A stretch of DNA of 64,000 bases from Ifrita kowaldi (Eukaryota > Chordata > Aves > Passeriformes > Cinclosomatidae). Of this stretch, positions 61,487 through 64,000 are shown piece after piece. Position 1 is the first letter of the stretch, and the number at the start of each line of letters is the position of its first letter. The notes below the pieces were generated by a model. It saw only the letters and a program-made list of their open reading frames with translations, had not been told where the DNA came from and ran no database searches. Where the stretch lies: the NCBI GenBank assembly GCA_013398055.1, contig VZRS01015049.1, forward strand, positions 1 to 64,000, read 5' to 3'. The position numbers and the translations under genes are program-made.

Positions 61487-64000
61487 ATTTGCCACTAAAA
61501 AAAAATGGAGGTGGGGTGGTTCTGTGTCTGTTCCAGAGAGTTGCCCAGTCTTACTGATCTTAGAGAAATGGTGTTGCCTATTTCCTCATCAACTCACAGT
61601 ACTAAGCAGGTCTCCTGGCATCTCTAAAGCTCTCCCAATATCTTGAGATCTTTTAACTCCAAGAAACATGAACTAGTGCTCCAATGATTTTGCTTTTCAC
61701 CTTGTTCTGATAATAAGTTGAATGTGAAATTCAGAAACTGATATGAACTATATAATTTAAAGACAGTAAGTTTCTCTCAACAATGAACAGAAGAGAATGA
61801 TCATGGCTCAGAGCCAAATATACAATGATTTATTACTCTGTGTTTGAAGTTCTGTCATGCTATAATGCTATGTTTAAACATTCACTGTACATACAAGAGG
61901 CACGATTAGGTGGAATTTCAAGGAACTAGAAATATGTTTGAAAGAGGACCTGTTGCTTTTGCCAACTTCTCTGTCTTCTACCCAGTACTTCCACTTAAAA
62001 GCGTCCTTCTTTCTCTGAGTCATTTAAGCCTTAACTTCATATTGCATCAGACTTCAGGAAAGAGCATTTCCATCCACTGGGCTGCCAGTGAGCAGCAGAC
62101 CTTGGACACAGAGTGCAGCTCCAGGCTACACCCAGCAGGCTATGTCAGTTGATGTGTGGACACAGACAAAAATAAAGCTAAAAACCTTCACCTAAAATGC
62201 ATAAAATGTCAACATGAGCACTGTCACTAATATTTTAGTGAATGACAACTTTTGAAAACTACCCACATCAATCACTCTTCCAGACAGAGAAACAAGAGAC
62301 ATTTATCCCAAAGCAGCATGTATTTATTCGTTTATTTTTCTGTCTCACAGCCTTCTGCCACTGATATTGAATGGAGTGTGAGTGTGCATGATTTCATACA
62401 TGTGCATTACCAAGGTAAATGTATTTTGGCAAATTTTCTATTATTTTCAAAATCATTTTCAATTCATGTGTAATAGGAAAGGCCACTTACAGAGAAAAAG
62501 TTACAAAATGCTATGGTGATGGCTTGTCTTCAATGATGACTCCTCCTGGCCATTACTCTCTCATGCTGATTCTTTCTCTCTTTCTTCTTCTTCAGTTTTC
62601 TGGAGAAAAATTGCACTGCCCTGAAAGAGGTCTTGTGGCTATGTGATTTGCTAGACCATATCTAACCTTCTTGAATATAGCTATTGCTTATCCCTCTTCT
62701 TTAACATCCCTGTTTTCTTTCTTCCATGGTTCTACTCGATTGCTGATTCCTTTTATCTTACCTTGCCTCATATCTTTTTGTCCAAGTACCAAGTACTGTA
62801 CACTCTGGGATTGTTTTCTACCCAAGAATAACTGTTGTCTTCCTCTCTCTGATTCTACCTGAATTCTGGTTTTGGGTTACCTTGCTTGGTAAATTCACTC
62901 TATTTGCTCAATTTTACTTTAAAGAACTGTTTCTTCCATGATATTTACAATAAAGTACATGGAGACAATGGCTTGGTAGAAAGGCATGACCATGGACCAG
63001 ACAAAACAGTGACCAGGAACCACAGAAAGCCTTGTGTGCTTCAGGAGAATTTCCACTAGTTTGTTAGAGCAGTAAAAATGCACATATCCTTCAGCATGGA
63101 AGTGTCTCGTTTGAATTCACTTTAATATTTTCCTTATTGATTAAAGCAAAGAGAAGAAATGCATGTAGAGACACGTGGCCTTGTCAGCTTGCAGAGTGAG
63201 TTTAAGCCACACCTCGCAGTTGCGTCAACATTGCAGCATGTTGCTGACACAGCAGTGTAAGGATCAGCATGAGAAAGCACTTCCCAGCTTATACAACTTT
63301 ATCAGCAAATCCTCCTGGTCTGAGTGCAGCGAAGTTAGCAGGGGAGTGCTGTTGTCAGCTTAGTTAATTATGTTTAGCATCAATCTATACTCTCACATCT
63401 GTTGTCAGAAAAACTTCTTTTTCCAAGGCACACTGCACCTCCACAGAGAAGTCTACCTGTGTAACCACACCAGCACAGCAGAAGCTTTCCAGAACAGATG
63501 AGCTAAAACCAAAAATGAATGCCCACCTAGATGCATAGCTCACCAGCCATCACACTAAATAACATCTCTGTGCCTGCTTTGTTCAAAACATTGCTAGTGC
63601 AAGCTACAACACTCCTCATTTTGACCAGCCAAGAACATGGATACATGTGAACATTTTAGAACATACCAAAACTTCCTGAGCATCCTCAGTAACAGTCACC
63701 AACTGTATGCAGCTACCCAATTCTGAAAAATGCTCAAGTTAAAAAGAATGCAAAGGGGGAAAAAAAAAAAGAAAAAAATTTCAAAAGGTAAAAAAAAAGG
63801 GAGAAAAGGAAAAAGAAAGACGTCTACAAACTCTCTATAGCTCAATACATTATTTGACCGTACTGGCAACAGACCTTTTCCTAACTATAAATTCTTGCAC
63901 ACAATTTGCATGAAACAAAACAAATAGTACAGTAGACATTTTAATAATCTTTTATTGCTCTGGAATAACAAAAATTCCTATTCAAATGGTACCTGAAATA
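61487..64000. other. intergenic to window end, no recognised genes
   Basis: 2.5 kb, AT-rich. A purine-rich low-complexity patch lies at about 63755-63830. No exon of the expected upstream neighbour was recognised. Confidence 0.6.
63755..63830. repeat. A/G-rich low-complexity tract
   Basis: Runs of A with interspersed G (gggggaaaaaaaaaa, then aggtaaaaaaaaggg and gaaaaggaaaaagaaag). A simple purine tract with no unit structure. Confidence 0.8.

Noticed and set aside
1..64000. CRISPR array, operon, phage or other bacterial-type system
   Set aside because: The DNA is vertebrate: spliced exons, CR1 LINEs and a CpG island. The only regular short repeat (55822-56234) has no spacers.

Overview
This is vertebrate nuclear DNA, almost certainly from a bird. 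It is AT-rich, exons are short and split by kilobase introns with GT..AG borders, there is a CpG island, and the dominant interspersed repeat is the CR1 LINE typical of birds. Pieces of avian LTR elements are also present. Repeat content does not allow a species call. There are no operons, phage genes, CRISPR arrays or other prokaryotic accessory systems.

The one gene I can support is ceramide kinase (CERK), on the minus strand. Ten consecutive coding exons, numbered 2 to 11 by the human gene, lie between 29817 and 2358. Their splice phases all match, and they join into about 395 residues with no stop or frameshift. They cover the C-terminal part of the PH domain, the whole lipid-kinase catalytic core with its GGDG motif, the CxxxCxxC motif and the calmodulin-binding segment. 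The 3' exons lie off the low-coordinate end. The promoter side is a CpG island at about 38.04-38.80 kb broken by a 125-base run of N (38575-38699). Coding exon 1 is not resolved and is probably in or next to that gap.

Layout: 1-2357 is part of intron 11, with a possible LTR end at its left edge. 2358-29817 holds exons 11 to 2 and their introns, with CR1 copies at 6.6-7.1, 7.6-9.3, 11.4-12.0, 22.9-23.2 and 23.6 kb. 29818-38.5 kb is intron 1. 38.0-38.8 kb is the CpG island and promoter. 38.8-64 kb is intergenic, with CR1 copies at 39.3, 40.8, 41.9 and 44.3 kb, an LTR-type repeat at 39.9-40.3 kb, a 17-copy 24/25-bp GC-rich minisatellite at 55.82-56.23 kb, and a probable solo LTR at 60.95-61.49 kb. 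I found no convincing second gene. In human the next gene upstream is TBC1D22A, in divergent orientation, but none of its exons is recognisable here.

I did not find a new molecular system. The items most worth a second look are the minisatellite with its higher-order pattern, the lost CERK first exon, a Gly-to-Arg change in the CERK nucleotide-binding loop, and several G-rich or homopolymer tracts close to splice sites or repeats.
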